From Synechocystis sp. PCC 6714 (GTDB lineage Bacteria > Cyanobacteriota > Cyanobacteriia > Cyanobacteriales > Microcystaceae): a stretch of 64,000 nucleotides of DNA. Below are positions 11,332-20,875 of this stretch, one piece after another. Under the pieces are notes generated by a model, which worked only from the letters and a program-made list of their open reading frames with translations, was not told the DNA's origin and did no database searches. Position 1 is the stretch's first letter; each line of letters starts with the position of its first letter. Made by a program: the position numbers and the translations under genes. The stretch is taken from positions 496,001-560,000 of the forward strand of contig NZ_CP007542.1 in assembly GCF_000478825.2 (NCBI RefSeq). Direction: 5' to 3'.

Positions 11332-12027
11332 ATGCCCGAGCTTGCTGTCCGCACCGAATTTGACTATTCCAGCGAAACCTACAAAGACGCCTACAGCCGC
11401 ATTAACGCCATTGTCATTGAAGGCGAACAGGAAGCCTACAGCAACTATCTCCAGATGGCGGAACTCTTGCCGGAAGACAAAGAGGAGTTAGTCCGTTTAG
11501 CAAAAATGGAAAACCGTCACAAGAAAGGGTTCCAAGCCTGCGGCAACAATCTCAAAGTTAGCCCCGACATGCCCTACGCCCAGGAGTTCTTTTCCGGTCT
11601 CCACGGCAATTTCCAAAAGGCCTTCGGCGAAGGAAAGATTGTCACCTGTCTGTTGATCCAAGCCCTAATTATCGAAGCCTTTGCGATCGCTGCCTACAAC
11701 ATTTACATTCCTGTGGCGGATGACTTCGCCCGGAAAATCACCGAAGGGGTAGTTAAGGACGAATACACCCACCTCAACTATGGGGAAGAATGGTTAAAGG
11801 CTAACTTTGCCACCGCCAAAGAAGAACTGGAACAGGCTAACAAAGAGAATCTCCCCCTAGTGTGGAAAATGCTCAACCAAGTCCAGGGGGATGCCAAAGT
11901 TCTGGGTATGGAGAAAGAAGCCCTAGTGGAAGATTTCATGATTAGCTATGGCGAAGCCCTGAGCAACATTGGTTTTAGCACCAGGGAAATCATGCGTATG
12001 TCTTCCTACGGTTTAGCCGGGGTTTAA
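11332..12027 (+). CDS. ado: Aldehyde-deformylating oxygenase (cyanobacterial alkane synthase)
   Basis: Ferritin-like di-iron enzyme converting fatty aldehydes to n-alkanes plus formate, with O2 and reduced ferredoxin. From the ATG at 11332 the protein has 231 residues, the family length. An upstream in-frame start at 11281 would add 17 residues not found in the family. All six iron ligands are present: Glu32, Glu60-x2-His63, Glu115, Glu144-x2-His147. The conserved Cys70 region (QACGNN) is also kept. Compared with the PCC 6803 protein as I remember it, residues near 74-102 differ (for example LKVS rather than LQVT), which argues for a different strain. It is followed by a clear terminator and then by aar, its substrate supplier. 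Confidence 0.97.
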   Translation: MPELAVRTEFDYSSETYKDAYSRINAIVIEGEQEAYSNYLQMAELLPEDKEELVRLAKMENRHKKGFQACGNNLKVSPDMPYAQEFFSGLHGNFQKAFGEGKIVTCLLIQALIIEAFAIAAYNIYIPVADDFARKITEGVVKDEYTHLNYGEEWLKANFATAKEELEQANKENLPLVWKMLNQVQGDAKVLGMEKEALVEDFMISYGEALSNIGFSTREIMRMSSYGLAGV

Positions 12028-12066
12028 ACCCGGTCGAGCACAGATCAAACCATTGAAACCACTAAG

Positions 12067-12104
12067 CCCACAAATCCTTAAACTGTCTGGATCTGTGGGT
12101 TTTT
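12067..12104 (+). terminator. Rho-independent terminator after ado
   Basis: An 11-base-pair stem with one A-C mismatch (12067-12077 pairs with 12089-12099), an 11-base loop, then five T. It separates ado from aar, implying that aar has its own promoter in the remaining ~150 bases. This agrees with published transcript mapping of these genes in cyanobacteria as I recall it. Confidence 0.8.
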
Positions 12105-12251
12105 CCCTGTTTTTAGAGTTCTTTAGCAAAGCTGGCCCATGCCAACGGGAAGACCGTCAAATTGTGCCATACTGTGTAAAGCTTTATGGCTACTGGAGTC
12201 GTTAACTGAGCGGAAAGCGATACCTTCCCCCATCTATTCTGACTATCATCA

Positions 12252-13274
12252 ATGTTTGGTCTTATTGGTCATCTTACGAGTTTAGAACACGCCCAAGCCG
12301 TTGCCGAAGATTTAGGATATCCTGAGTACGCCAACCAAGGCCTGGATTTTTGGTGTTCTGCTCCCCCCCAGGTAGTGGATACTTTCCAAGTAAAAAGTGT
12401 GACGGGGCAGGTGATTGAAGGTAAATATGTGGAGTCCTGTTTTTTGCCAGAGATGTTGACCCAACGGCGCATTAAGGCAGCCATTCGCAAAATCCTCAAT
12501 GCCATGGCCTTGGCCCAAAAGGTTGGTTTGGACATTACCGCCTTGGGGGGATTTTCCTCCATTGTTTTTGAAGAATTTAACCTCAAGCAAAATAATCAAG
12601 TCCGTAATGTGGAACTGGATTTTCAGCGGTTCACCACCGGGAACACCCACACTGCTTATGTCATTTGTCGTCAAGTGGAAGCAGGGGCCCAGCAGTTAGG
12701 CATTGACCTGAGTCAGGCTACGGTGGCCGTTTGTGGTGCAACGGGGGATATTGGCAGTGCGGTGTGTCGTTGGTTGGATAGCAAACATCAAGTTAAGGAA
12801 TTATTGCTCATTGCCCGTAATCGCCAGAGATTAGAAAATCTCCAAGGGGAATTGGGTCGGGGCAAAATTATGGATTTGGAAACGGCCCTACCCCAGGCAG
12901 ACATTATTGTTTGGGTGGCTAGTATGCCTAAGGGAGTGGAAATTGCCGGTGAAATGTTGAAAAAGCCTTGTTTGATCGTCGATGGGGGCTATCCCAAAAA
13001 TTTAGACACCAAGGTACAGGCGGAGGGGGTGCATATTCTCAAGGGGGGTATTGTGGAGCATTCCCTCGATATCACCTGGGAAATTATGAAAATTGTGGAG
13101 ATGGATATTCCTTCCCGACAAATGTTTGCCTGTTTTGCGGAGGCGATCTTGTTGGAGTTTGAGGGCTGGCGCACTAACTTTTCCTGGGGCCGCAACCAAA
13201 TTTCTGTCAACAAAATGGAGGCGATCGGTGAAGCTTCCGTTAAGCATGGCTTTTGTCCCCTTGTGGCCCTGTAG
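12252..13274 (+). CDS. aar: Long-chain acyl-[acyl-carrier-protein] reductase
   Basis: NADPH-dependent reductase turning acyl-ACP into the fatty aldehyde used by the deformylating oxygenase next door. The length is 340 residues, as in the family. A Rossmann motif [11 protein letters not shown] near residue 163 binds NADPH. The catalytic cysteine that forms the acyl-thioester is Cys294 (in MFACFAEA). The N-terminal substrate-binding half ([14 protein letters not shown]...) is typical. It starts 224 bases after the ado stop, with a terminator in the gap, so the two are linked in function but probably transcribed separately. Confidence 0.97.
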   Translation: MFGLIGHLTSLEHAQAVAEDLGYPEYANQGLDFWCSAPPQVVDTFQVKSVTGQVIEGKYVESCFLPEMLTQRRIKAAIRKILNAMALAQKVGLDITALGGFSSIVFEEFNLKQNNQVRNVELDFQRFTTGNTHTAYVICRQVEAGAQQLGIDLSQATVAVCGATGDIGSAVCRWLDSKHQVKELLLIARNRQRLENLQGELGRGKIMDLETALPQADIIVWVASMPKGVEIAGEMLKKPCLIVDGGYPKNLDTKVQAEGVHILKGGIVEHSLDITWEIMKIVEMDIPSRQMFACFAEAILLEFEGWRTNFSWGRNQISVNKMEAIGEASVKHGFCPLVAL

Positions 13275-13521
13275 GCTTGGGAAGCTAATTTTGTAAGTGG
13301 GAAATTGCAACTCGGCAAACACTTTCTAGGGAAGGAGATTTGGTGCTTGGGATCACAATTGTTAACTTGCTCTTTACCTGGCAATTGCGGGGAAGGGTTA
13401 TGCTGACTTTTGATGGGATCTGGCTTCATATGGGTAATGCCTGAACGGTTCAAGTAAGATAGTTTCCCCATGCAGATTAAGCCCGATCGCCTGGATTGAT
13501 TTTTGAGAGTTGCCTGATTTT

Positions 13522-14139
13522 ATGTTTGTCAACAGTTCCCCGATCGCCGATGGCCTGATTGCCTTGGCAGGATTAGATTCCCAACCCCTCCAGTTCTATG
13601 GCAAGGGTGATATTATTCCGCCCAAAGAAAAAGGTTGCTGGCAAATTTACCGAGGTATTCTACAGGTCAGTCAATGGACCGCCGGGGGGGATGAGGTGCT
13701 GATGGGCTGGGCCCAACCCGGTAGTTTTGTGGGGCTGGATTTCACTGCCAGCCAACGGGAAACCTATCAAATTCGTGCTTTGACGGATGTGTATTTACGG
13801 GGCTATTCCCGGGAAACCATCACCAACAATAGTCAACTCTGTCGCTTGGTGCTTGACCAAACCCTACAACAGGTACGCCAACGGGAGGCTTTACTGGCGA
13901 TCGCCGGTTATAAACGGGTGGATGAACGGCTGCAGGGATTGTTGAATCTATTGGGGCAGGAGTTGGGGCAACCGGGGCCGGGGGGTATGCATTTATCGGT
14001 GCGGCTCACCCATCAAATGTTGGCCAATGCCATTGGCACCACTAGGGTCACCGTCACCCGTCTCCTGGGAGAATTTCAGACCAAAAGAAAAGTTAGTTTA
14101 GATGGCGATCGCCATTTGGTCATTGCTTTAGAAGACTAG
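13522..14139 (+). CDS. Crp/Fnr-family transcriptional regulator
   Basis: About 205 residues from the ATG at 13522; a TTG at 13510 would add four. Residues 15-120 are a cupin-like sensor domain ([31 protein letters not shown]) without the RXS phosphate-binding cassette expected of cAMP-binding members. The C-terminal winged helix ([22 protein letters not shown]) closely resembles the recognition helix of NtcA, so it may bind a similar palindrome (GTA-N8-TAC type). It lies 247 bases after aar in the same direction. Whether it regulates the alkane genes is unknown. Effector unknown. Confidence 0.88.
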   Translation: MFVNSSPIADGLIALAGLDSQPLQFYGKGDIIPPKEKGCWQIYRGILQVSQWTAGGDEVLMGWAQPGSFVGLDFTASQRETYQIRALTDVYLRGYSRETITNNSQLCRLVLDQTLQQVRQREALLAIAGYKRVDERLQGLLNLLGQELGQPGPGGMHLSVRLTHQMLANAIGTTRVTVTRLLGEFQTKRKVSLDGDRHLVIALED

Positions 14140-14210
14140 ATTCTGGATTTCAACCGGATTGGTCGGAGGTTTTTTGCTAGCCTGGATCCAGTTGTTGCAC
14201 AGTTGAGGAA

Positions 14211-14657
14211 ATGGCTATGGTCTGGGCAAACCTTGGGCACCGTTGTCGCTGGGTAGGGTTTCTAACGGTGGGAAGCACAGTACTGGGTTTGATACCAGCC
14301 CATTTAGCTAACTTAATTACCCCAATGGCGATCGCCGCCCCACTGACTGGGTTGCAAACATTACCATCCCAATTTTTACTGGCGGAAATTATTCGGGGTT
14401 GTCCCAGGGCAGAAGTGGTTGAAGCCTATGAGACTAAAACCTATCTAGCTTATATTTGCCAAACTTATGAGGGACAATTTTTCTACCGGGGTGTCAATAA
14501 GAAAAATGGCGACCAGATCAATGTGATGGATGTGCTCAGCACCGACAGCGGCACCTACTATGCCACCAATGGAGCCTATACCTATTGGGTTGATCGAAAA
14601 CAATTGCGGGTCACTAAGAATGGTAAAACTATTTTCTCTGAACCTGTTCTAAGGTAG
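14211..14657 (+). CDS. Hypothetical exported protein
   Basis: Not recognised by family. It has 148 residues, starting at an ATG preceded by GAGG. Residues 1-45 contain a positively charged start and two hydrophobic stretches (VGFLTVGSTVLGLIPAHLA and a second near 37-45), consistent with a signal peptide or anchor. The mature part holds two cysteines (CPRAEVV... and YICQTY) that could form a disulphide, and is rich in Tyr/Thr with an alternating pattern suggesting a small beta domain (TYYATNGAYTYWVDRKQLRV). It is probably periplasmic. It sits between the Crp-type regulator and a creatininase-family gene, all in one direction. Confidence 0.7.
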   Translation: MAMVWANLGHRCRWVGFLTVGSTVLGLIPAHLANLITPMAIAAPLTGLQTLPSQFLLAEIIRGCPRAEVVEAYETKTYLAYICQTYEGQFFYRGVNKKNGDQINVMDVLSTDSGTYYATNGAYTYWVDRKQLRVTKNGKTIFSEPVLR

Positions 14658-14693
14658 ATGGAACTAGTTAGCTCTATTTAGCCCAAGTCCACC

Positions 14694-15434
14694 ATGCAAT
14701 TGCACCTCTCCACCTGGCCCGAAGTTGAAAGCTATTTACAATCTTCCACCGGCATCATTTTCCCCATTGGTTCCACGGAACAACACGGCCCCACCGGTCT
14801 GATTGGTACAGATGCCATTTGTGCAGAGGCGATCGCCAAGGGAGTGGGGGAAACTACCGGAGCCATGGTGGGGCCAACTATTAACGTGGGCATGGCTTTG
14901 CATCACCTTGCTTTTCCCGGCAGTGTCAGTTTGCGTCCCAGTACCCTGATCCGAGTTGTTGTCGATTACGTGAGTGGTTTGGCCAATGCCGGTTTTAGCC
15001 GTTTTTACTTCATCAATGGCCATGGGGGGAATATTGCCACCCTCAAAGCCGCTTTTTCCGAAACCTATCACCATTTGGGCAACCTTGGCCATGGCCAAGA
15101 TGTCCGTTGTCAGGTGGGCAATTGGTTTATGGCCAGGGGCGTTTACCAGTTGGCCAAAGAACTCTACGGCGATCAGGAGGGTTCCCACGCCACCCCCAGC
15201 GAAGTGGCCCTAACCCAATTTATTTACCCTGAAGCCATTAAAAACGCACCGTTGAATCCGGAAGTTGCCTCAGGCCACAGCATCTACAGTGCCCAAAATT
15301 TTCGGGAGCATTATTCCGACGGTCGCATGGGTTCTAATCCGGCCCTGGCCACCCCAGAGCATGGCCAAAGGTTCTACGAAGTGGCAGTGCAGGAATTAAG
15401 TGAAAGTTATCAGCGTTTTTTAGCGGAAAGTTAA
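14694..15434 (+). CDS. Creatininase-family amidohydrolase
   Basis: Metal-dependent amidase fold of the creatininase family (creatinine amidohydrolase, MftE and ArfB belong here), 246 residues. Metal ligand motifs are visible: GSTEQHGPTGLIGTDAICAE near residues 25-45 (Glu, His, Asp), NGHGGN near 110-115, and a Glu in DQEGSHATPSEVA. The substrate in cyanobacteria is not established. Creatinine itself is unlikely, and hydrolysis of a cyclic amide such as a flavin or pterin intermediate is more plausible. It begins 36 bases after the preceding exported-protein gene. Confidence 0.85.
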   Translation: MQLHLSTWPEVESYLQSSTGIIFPIGSTEQHGPTGLIGTDAICAEAIAKGVGETTGAMVGPTINVGMALHHLAFPGSVSLRPSTLIRVVVDYVSGLANAGFSRFYFINGHGGNIATLKAAFSETYHHLGNLGHGQDVRCQVGNWFMARGVYQLAKELYGDQEGSHATPSEVALTQFIYPEAIKNAPLNPEVASGHSIYSAQNFREHYSDGRMGSNPALATPEHGQRFYEVAVQELSESYQRFLAES

Positions 15435-15603
15435 CCAGCAATGTCCCAAGTTTTCCCAATGGAAAATCCTTAAACTTTTTGTGTTGACCGCCAGTAACAA
15501 ACCCTAGTAACCCTAGTAATAAACTAAAGTGCTGGATTGGCGATCGCCAAGGGGACCTAGCCGGGTTAAGGTGAACATTGCCCCCGTAGTTGATGGTCTA
15601 TCC

Positions 15604-16698
15604 ATGCCCGCCATGTTGGAAGAACTTAAACAATCCCCCCCCTGGCTCCGGCTGAGCTTACTGTTTCCCCTCTTTTTCCTCAACGGCTGGTTGATCTACA
15701 AAGCCTTAGGTTTTCTGCAACCCCTCAGTAGTTTGCTGGTGGCGGCGGCCCTGCTGGCTTTTTTGCTTGATATCCCTGTGGGAATATTGGCGGAAAAAGG
15801 ATTTAAACGACCCTGGGCGGTAATTGCTGTTCTACTCATTGCCCTGATTGTCATCAGTTTGTTTTTATTAATTGTCATTCCCCTGGCGATCGATCAATTG
15901 GGGCAATTGTTGGATAACTTGCCCGGTTGGCTCCGTTCCGGCAATGCCCAACTTTTGGTACTACAAGCCTGGGTGAATGAGCATTACGCTAACTTACAGG
16001 TGGATCTCCAGCCCCTCATTAGTCAAGTGATTCAGAAACTGAGCCTGATTCTCAACTCCCTTGGTAATCAGCTATTAGGGCTAGTGGGGGTCACCATCAG
16101 CACCAGCATAAATGGGCTAATTTTATTGGTACTGACCATTTTTCTAGTTCTCGGGGGAGAAAAAATTTGGGATGGCATCTTTAGCTGGTTTCCCCATCCT
16201 TGGCAGAGGGATTTACAAAATTTAATTCGGGACACCTTCGAGGGTTATTTTGCTACCCAGGCAATTTTGGCTGGCATTCTAACAGTGGCGCAAATGGTGG
16301 TCTTTAGTTTGCTCCAAGCTCCCTATGCCATTCTTTTTGCCATCACCATCGGTTTAAGTACCCTAATTCCTTTTGCCAGTGGGTTAAGCATTATTACCAT
16401 TAGTCTTTTACTAATGTTAGAAAACTTTTGGTTAGGGGTGAAAATCCTCTTGGCGGCAGTGATTGTGGGGCAGATTAATGATAACGTTATTTCCCCTCGT
16501 TTAATGGGTAACCGCACTGGTTTGAACCCCGCTTGGATCATTGTTTCCTTGTTTGTGGGGGGCAAATTAGGGGGAGTTTTAGGGTTGTTGGTGGCGGTGC
16601 CCCTGGCCAGCGTCATTAAGGCCACCAGCGATCGTCTACGGGGATTACCGGAAAAATCCTTAGATCAAACCGTGGAAGTTTCCGTTCGCTCAACATAG
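15604..16698 (+). CDS. AI-2E/PerM-family membrane transporter
   Basis: Polytopic membrane protein of the AI-2E exporter (UPF0118) family, about 364 residues from the ATG at 15604. A GTG at 15529 would add 25 polar residues. The order is typical: two or three helices near the N-terminus (LLFPLFFLNGWLIYKALG, SLLVAAALLAFLLDIPVG, VIAVLLIALIVISLFLLIVIPLA), a polar periplasmic segment with LQPLISQV, then the conserved helices and the family motif INDNVISPRLMGNRTGLNP near the end. Members export small molecules or act as Na+/H+ antiporters; the substrate cannot be inferred. Confidence 0.85.
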   Translation: MPAMLEELKQSPPWLRLSLLFPLFFLNGWLIYKALGFLQPLSSLLVAAALLAFLLDIPVGILAEKGFKRPWAVIAVLLIALIVISLFLLIVIPLAIDQLGQLLDNLPGWLRSGNAQLLVLQAWVNEHYANLQVDLQPLISQVIQKLSLILNSLGNQLLGLVGVTISTSINGLILLVLTIFLVLGGEKIWDGIFSWFPHPWQRDLQNLIRDTFEGYFATQAILAGILTVAQMVVFSLLQAPYAILFAITIGLSTLIPFASGLSIITISLLLMLENFWLGVKILLAAVIVGQINDNVISPRLMGNRTGLNPAWIIVSLFVGGKLGGVLGLLVAVPLASVIKATSDRLRGLPEKSLDQTVEVSVRST

Positions 16699-16784
16699 GT
16701 TTTCCAACATAGGTTTAAGCCTGACAATTTTCTTTGCAACTATCCTTTAGTTTTTTGGCTTTTTGCCCATTGCTAATTTTCCCC

Positions 16785-17891
16785 ATGGACCAGGATCAAT
16801 ACCTCAGTAGTTACGATTACCAACTGCCTCCCCAATGCATTGCCCAAAGTCCCGCTGTCCCCAGGGACCATTCCCGCCTGTTGGTGGTCAAAGATCAATT
16901 CACTGTGAACCACGAACATTTTTACGATTTGGGGAATTATTTGAATTCGGGGGATTTATTAGTTCTTAATGACACCAAAGTAATGCCAGCCCGGCTACAC
17001 GGTAAAAAGGACAACGGCGTGGCGGTGGAAATTTTACTGCTGACAGAATGTAGGGAAAACCAATGGATTGCCCTGGTTAAACCTGGCAAAAGATTAAAGC
17101 TGGGGGCAAAAGTTAAATTTACTGCTCGGGATGGGGAAAAGCCCGATCTCTGGGCTACTATTCTGCAACGGGACGAGGCCACTGGGGGGCGATTGCTCGA
17201 GTTTGCGTTGGAGCCAGGTCAACGGCTTTGGGACGTACTCCCGGACTATGGCGAAATTCCTTTTCCCCCCTACATCGGCGATCGCCAAGCTACGGATGAT
17301 CAGTATCAGACCATTTATGCAGAAAAGTTAGGGGCAGTGGCGGCCCCCACAGCGGGATTGCATTTCACCGAGGAATTGTTCACAAAACTAACTCAACAAG
17401 GGGTACAAACAACAAAGGTTACCCTCCATGTGGGCATTGGTACCTTCCGTCCGGTGGAAACAGAAAATATTCTCAACCACGTTATGCACCAGGAATGGAT
17501 AGATGTGCCCCCAACGGCGGTGGAGGCCATTGCTCAAACTAAGGCCAATGGAGGGAGAATTTTTGCAGTGGGCACCACAGTGGTGCGCTGTTTAGAAGGC
17601 ATGGCCCAGGAGTGCAATTTCCCCTCGCAGCCGTTGCAACCCTTTCGAGGCCAGACGGATCTGTTTATCTACCCTGGTTACCAATGGCGCTTGGTGGAGG
17701 GATTAATTACCAACTTTCACTTGCCTAAGTCCAGTTTGCTGATGTTGGTCAGTGCCCTGATCAGTCGCCCCCGGTTAATGGCAATTTACGAAACGGCGAT
17801 CGCCAAGGGTTACCGGTTTTATTCCTTCGGGGATGCCATGGTAATTTTGCCGGAAGCTTGCCAAGGTAGGGAAACAGCGGAAAAAAGCTAG
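16785..17891 (+). CDS. queA: S-adenosylmethionine:tRNA ribosyltransferase-isomerase QueA
   Basis: Transfers and isomerises the ribosyl moiety of SAM onto preQ1 at tRNA position 34, forming epoxyqueuosine. The start is taken at the ATG at 16785 ([16 protein letters not shown]), which fits the family and gives 368 residues. A start at 16734 would add 17 hydrophobic residues. Conserved segments include the [12 protein letters not shown] region at the N-terminus, [27 protein letters not shown] and the C-terminal [16 protein letters not shown]. It is convergent with bioD, with only 45 bases between them and no obvious terminator hairpin. Confidence 0.96.
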   Translation: MDQDQYLSSYDYQLPPQCIAQSPAVPRDHSRLLVVKDQFTVNHEHFYDLGNYLNSGDLLVLNDTKVMPARLHGKKDNGVAVEILLLTECRENQWIALVKPGKRLKLGAKVKFTARDGEKPDLWATILQRDEATGGRLLEFALEPGQRLWDVLPDYGEIPFPPYIGDRQATDDQYQTIYAEKLGAVAAPTAGLHFTEELFTKLTQQGVQTTKVTLHVGIGTFRPVETENILNHVMHQEWIDVPPTAVEAIAQTKANGGRIFAVGTTVVRCLEGMAQECNFPSQPLQPFRGQTDLFIYPGYQWRLVEGLITNFHLPKSSLLMLVSALISRPRLMAIYETAIAKGYRFYSFGDAMVILPEACQGRETAEKS

Positions 17892-17936
17892 AGGGCAAAC
17901 CAGTCCAGAAATTAGTCTAGGTTCAGTGAAGTTTTC

Positions 17937-18650
17937 CTAGAAGTAGTCCAGTTTTTCCAAGTCAAACTGGGCCGTTACCTGGGCTAAACAGTCTAAATTT
18001 TCCCGCTCAGTATCTGTGAGATAGGGCACAATTCCCACAACGGGCAAATGGGTAAAGGACTCCAGCATCGACGGAGTGGCCCAGTCCTCTAACTTCGCCT
18101 CAGCATCCGGGGTAGCACAACTAAGCACCAATCCCTTTAGTTTCACCTTTGTTTCCCTTGCCAAGGCCACCTGGGCGATCGCCTGGCCCATGGCCCCCAA
18201 TTGCACCGGCACCACCAAAATGGTTTCCAAGTGCCAAAGGCCCGCAATATCCGCCACCGTCAGCTCATGGGTGACGGGGGACCCCAAACTCCCCAGGGCT
18301 TCCACCAGCACATGGCCATGGTTTTGTTGCATTGTCTGCAAAGTCTGCCACACTACCCCTAAATCAATGGTTTTGCCTTCCTGGTCAGCGGCCAAAGGAG
18401 GGGCTAGGGGAGCGGCAAATTTCAGCGGCGTCACCACATCCCAATGGGTTAGATGGCCAAATAATTTTTGGTAAAGTTCATCATCCCCCAGCCCTGTTTG
18501 CATCAGCTTCATTAATCCGAAAGACTGATCTTTGCCATACCTCTGCCAGTAGGCCGCCAAGGCTGAAGTGGTGACCGTTTTCCCCACCCCGGTGTCGCAA
18601 CCCACAACTAACAAAGTTTTTTGGTCAACGGCTCGGGAAAAATTCGACAT
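17937..18650 (-). CDS. bioD: Dethiobiotin synthetase
   Basis: ATP-dependent carboxylation and ring closure of 7,8-diaminopelargonate to dethiobiotin. About 237 residues from the ATG at 18650 (MSNFSRAVDQK); another in-frame start lies three codons earlier. The P-loop GCDTGVGKT is at residues 17-25, followed by the substrate region KLMQTG. The later EALGSLGSPV segment corresponds to the family's EGAGG-V-P loop, with changes (EALGSLG), as seen in divergent cyanobacterial BioD proteins. Other biotin genes in this window (birA, bioB, bioY) are not adjacent. Confidence 0.88.
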   Translation of the reverse strand: MSNFSRAVDQKTLLVVGCDTGVGKTVTTSALAAYWQRYGKDQSFGLMKLMQTGLGDDELYQKLFGHLTHWDVVTPLKFAAPLAPPLAADQEGKTIDLGVVWQTLQTMQQNHGHVLVEALGSLGSPVTHELTVADIAGLWHLETILVVPVQLGAMGQAIAQVALARETKVKLKGLVLSCATPDAEAKLEDWATPSMLESFTHLPVVGIVPYLTDTERENLDCLAQVTAQFDLEKLDYF

Positions 18651-18795
18651 GGGGAGCAAAAACAGAGGGGGAAAGTTATTTTGGACTTCGCAAAACTTAA
18701 GCAGATAGGCGAGGAAAGAATCCGCTATGATTGGATGGGAACCCCTTGGTTAGTCTGGGGGGAACACCGTTAATTTGCCATGACATGGGGGTAAA

Positions 18796-19797
18796 GTGTC
18801 TGCCGTGAGCCGTATCGCCACTTTAACACGTCAATCGATGCTGTCTGCCTTATCTGACAACAATCGTTTACGTCTTTTTTCCGGATCATCTAACCCATCT
18901 TTATCCCAAGAAGTGGCCCGTTACCTGGGCATGGACATCGGTCCAATGTTGCGTAAACGCTTTGCCGATGGTGAACTCTACATCCAAATTCAAGAATCGA
19001 TCCGGGGCGGTGACGTTTATTTGATCCAGCCCTGTTGCCATCCGGTCAACGATAACCTGATGGAATTATTGATCATGATCGATGCCTGTCGCCGTGCCTC
19101 AGCCCGCCAGATCACTGCAGTCTTGCCCTATTACGGTTATGCCCGGGCAGATCGTAAAACCGCTGGCCGGGAATCCATTTCCGCTAAGTTGGTGGCCAAT
19201 CTAATTACCGGCGCTGGAGCCCAACGGGTGTTAGCCATGGATCTTCATTCGGCCCAGATCCAAGGTTACTTTGACATTCCCTGTGATCATATGTACGGTT
19301 CCCCCGTTATTATTGACTATCTAAAAAGTAAGCAACTAAGTGACTTAGTGGTAGTTTCCCCGGACGTAGGGGGCGTAGCCCGGGCCCGGGCCTTTGCCAA
19401 AAAGCTAAACGATGCGCCCTTAGCCATTATTGATAAACGTCGTCAGAGTCATAACGTGGCAGAAGTATTAAACCTGATTGGCGACGTGGACGGAAAAACC
19501 GCCGTGTTAGTGGACGACATGATCGACACCGCTGGTACTTTGTCGGAGGGTTCCCGTTTGCTCCGGGCCCAGGGGGCTCGCCAGGTATATGCCTGTGCTA
19601 CCCATGCTGTTTTCTCGGAGCCGGCCATCAATCGTCTTTCCGGTGGCTTGTTTGAAGAAGTGATTGTCACCAACACCATCCCCGTACCCGACGACCATCA
19701 ATTTCCCCAACTGACCACCCTTTCTGTGGCTAATTTAATTGGAGAAGCAATTTGGCGTATTCACGAAGAAAGCTCCGTCAGCAGTATGTTCCGCTAG
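18796..19797 (+). CDS. prs: Ribose-phosphate pyrophosphokinase
   Basis: Makes PRPP from ribose-5-phosphate and ATP for nucleotide, His, Trp and NAD synthesis. 333 residues from a GTG at 18796; an ATG at 18838 would remove 14 residues of a poorly conserved N-terminal extension. Visible motifs: GRESISAKLVANLI, the metal/flexible-loop region MDLHSAQIQGYFDIP, and the PRPP loop VLVDDMIDTAGT. C-terminal half PDVGGVARARAFAKKL is classical. The C-terminal SVSSMFR tail is typical of cyanobacterial enzymes. It is divergent from bioD. Confidence 0.97.
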   Translation: MSAVSRIATLTRQSMLSALSDNNRLRLFSGSSNPSLSQEVARYLGMDIGPMLRKRFADGELYIQIQESIRGGDVYLIQPCCHPVNDNLMELLIMIDACRRASARQITAVLPYYGYARADRKTAGRESISAKLVANLITGAGAQRVLAMDLHSAQIQGYFDIPCDHMYGSPVIIDYLKSKQLSDLVVVSPDVGGVARARAFAKKLNDAPLAIIDKRRQSHNVAEVLNLIGDVDGKTAVLVDDMIDTAGTLSEGSRLLRAQGARQVYACATHAVFSEPAINRLSGGLFEEVIVTNTIPVPDDHQFPQLTTLSVANLIGEAIWRIHEESSVSSMFR

Positions 19798-19888
19798 AAA
19801 AAATTGTTGTGGACAATGGTAAAGCTGGATAACTGGACTGGCCGAAGCTGGGACGGGGTGATAGTCTTGGTTAAGTAATTTGAAGCTA

Positions 19889-20053
19889 ATGCCGTCCTGG
19901 GCCATGCCTTGGTTCGGCGTTACCTTTGGCTATGCTAGTAGTTGGGTGGTCAATGCCGTCATCCAGTTATTATTTTGGGATTTGTTTGCCAGCTTTGCTC
20001 TGCGCCTAATTCTATTGCCTCAATTGCTCAGTCTTGAGGAATTCTCAATATAG
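19889..20053 (+). CDS. Possible small membrane protein (54 codons)
   Basis: Lies in the 309-base gap between prs and the DUF2808 gene. From ATG 19889 (or ATG 19904) it reads to a TAG at 20051-20053. The translation has a hydrophobic, Trp/Phe-rich stretch (VVNAVIQLLFWDLFASFALRLILLPQLL) ending in an acidic tail, which looks like one membrane helix. No strong Shine-Dalgarno is visible and I do not recognise a family, so it may be chance. The rest of the gap shows no other feature. Confidence 0.3.
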   Translation: MPSWAMPWFGVTFGYASSWVVNAVIQLLFWDLFASFALRLILLPQLLSLEEFSI

Positions 20054-20106
20054 ATTTCCACTGGGCATTTCCCCTTTTCCATCTCAATTTCCTCGGAGGC
20101 CAAGCC

Positions 20107-20667
20107 ATGTCTATGCCATCTATACCTAAATTTTCCCAAGCCAAATTTTCTAAAAAACTACTCGCGCTCCTCTCCCTCAGTGGTGTTTTAGTGATGGGCT
20201 TGCCTGCCATCAGTTTTGCCCAGGGCAACTCTGGGTTCACTATTTTTAGTGGGGTGGATAATCGTAGTGATATTTTAGATTACTACTTACAATTCAACGG
20301 TCGTTCCGGCCAAAGGGATCGCTACAAATTGTATATCCCAGCTAAAAAAATGACCCAAGGGGCGAAGGTTTTATATGTTTCCTATCCCGAAAATTTTGAC
20401 GGTACCTTCGATGTGGAGAAAGTTCGGGTAGAAACTAAACGCCAGGGTAACATTGAAATTGAAGACGTAGTTTGGGACAAAGAAAGCCGCTTTCTACAAA
20501 TCGTTTTGGCGCAACCAGCAGAACCCAATAGCCAAGTGACCATTACCCTTTCCAATGTTACTAACCCCAGCTTAGGAACTTATTACATGGTGGCCGATGC
20601 CATGGTATCCGGTGATATTCCCGTCCGAGTTTATTTAGGTACTTGGATTGTGAGCATTAACCGATAG
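20107..20667 (+). CDS. Exported DUF2808 protein
   Basis: A 186-residue secreted protein of the cyanobacteria-typical DUF2808 family, function unknown. Residues 1-38 form a signal peptide: basic start, hydrophobic core LLALLSLSGVLVMGLPAIS, cleavage expected after SFAQG. The mature domain has the family pattern of a beta-rich fold, with YLQFNGRSGQRDRYKLYIPAKKM, VSYPENFDGTFDVEKV and a late NPSLGTYYMVADAM. A strong SD (CTCGGAGG at about 20091-20098) precedes the ATG. DUF2808 proteins are often found in the periplasm or cell envelope. Confidence 0.88.
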   Translation: MSMPSIPKFSQAKFSKKLLALLSLSGVLVMGLPAISFAQGNSGFTIFSGVDNRSDILDYYLQFNGRSGQRDRYKLYIPAKKMTQGAKVLYVSYPENFDGTFDVEKVRVETKRQGNIEIEDVVWDKESRFLQIVLAQPAEPNSQVTITLSNVTNPSLGTYYMVADAMVSGDIPVRVYLGTWIVSINR

Positions 20668-20875
20668 TTGGGTTACCCCGTGGGAGACTTTTCCGGGGTT
20701 TCAATTTACAACGCTTTTAAAGACCGGTCAAGAAGAATTGTTGTCCGTAACTTCTGATCCTGTGAGTTTAAATCATCCCTCAGGTTGGATTCGCGGTATG
20801 TAATCTTGCTTGTGTGATTTTTGCCAATGGCATTTCCTTGGTTTTTAGCAATTGTATTGACTAGCGAGAATTTTG

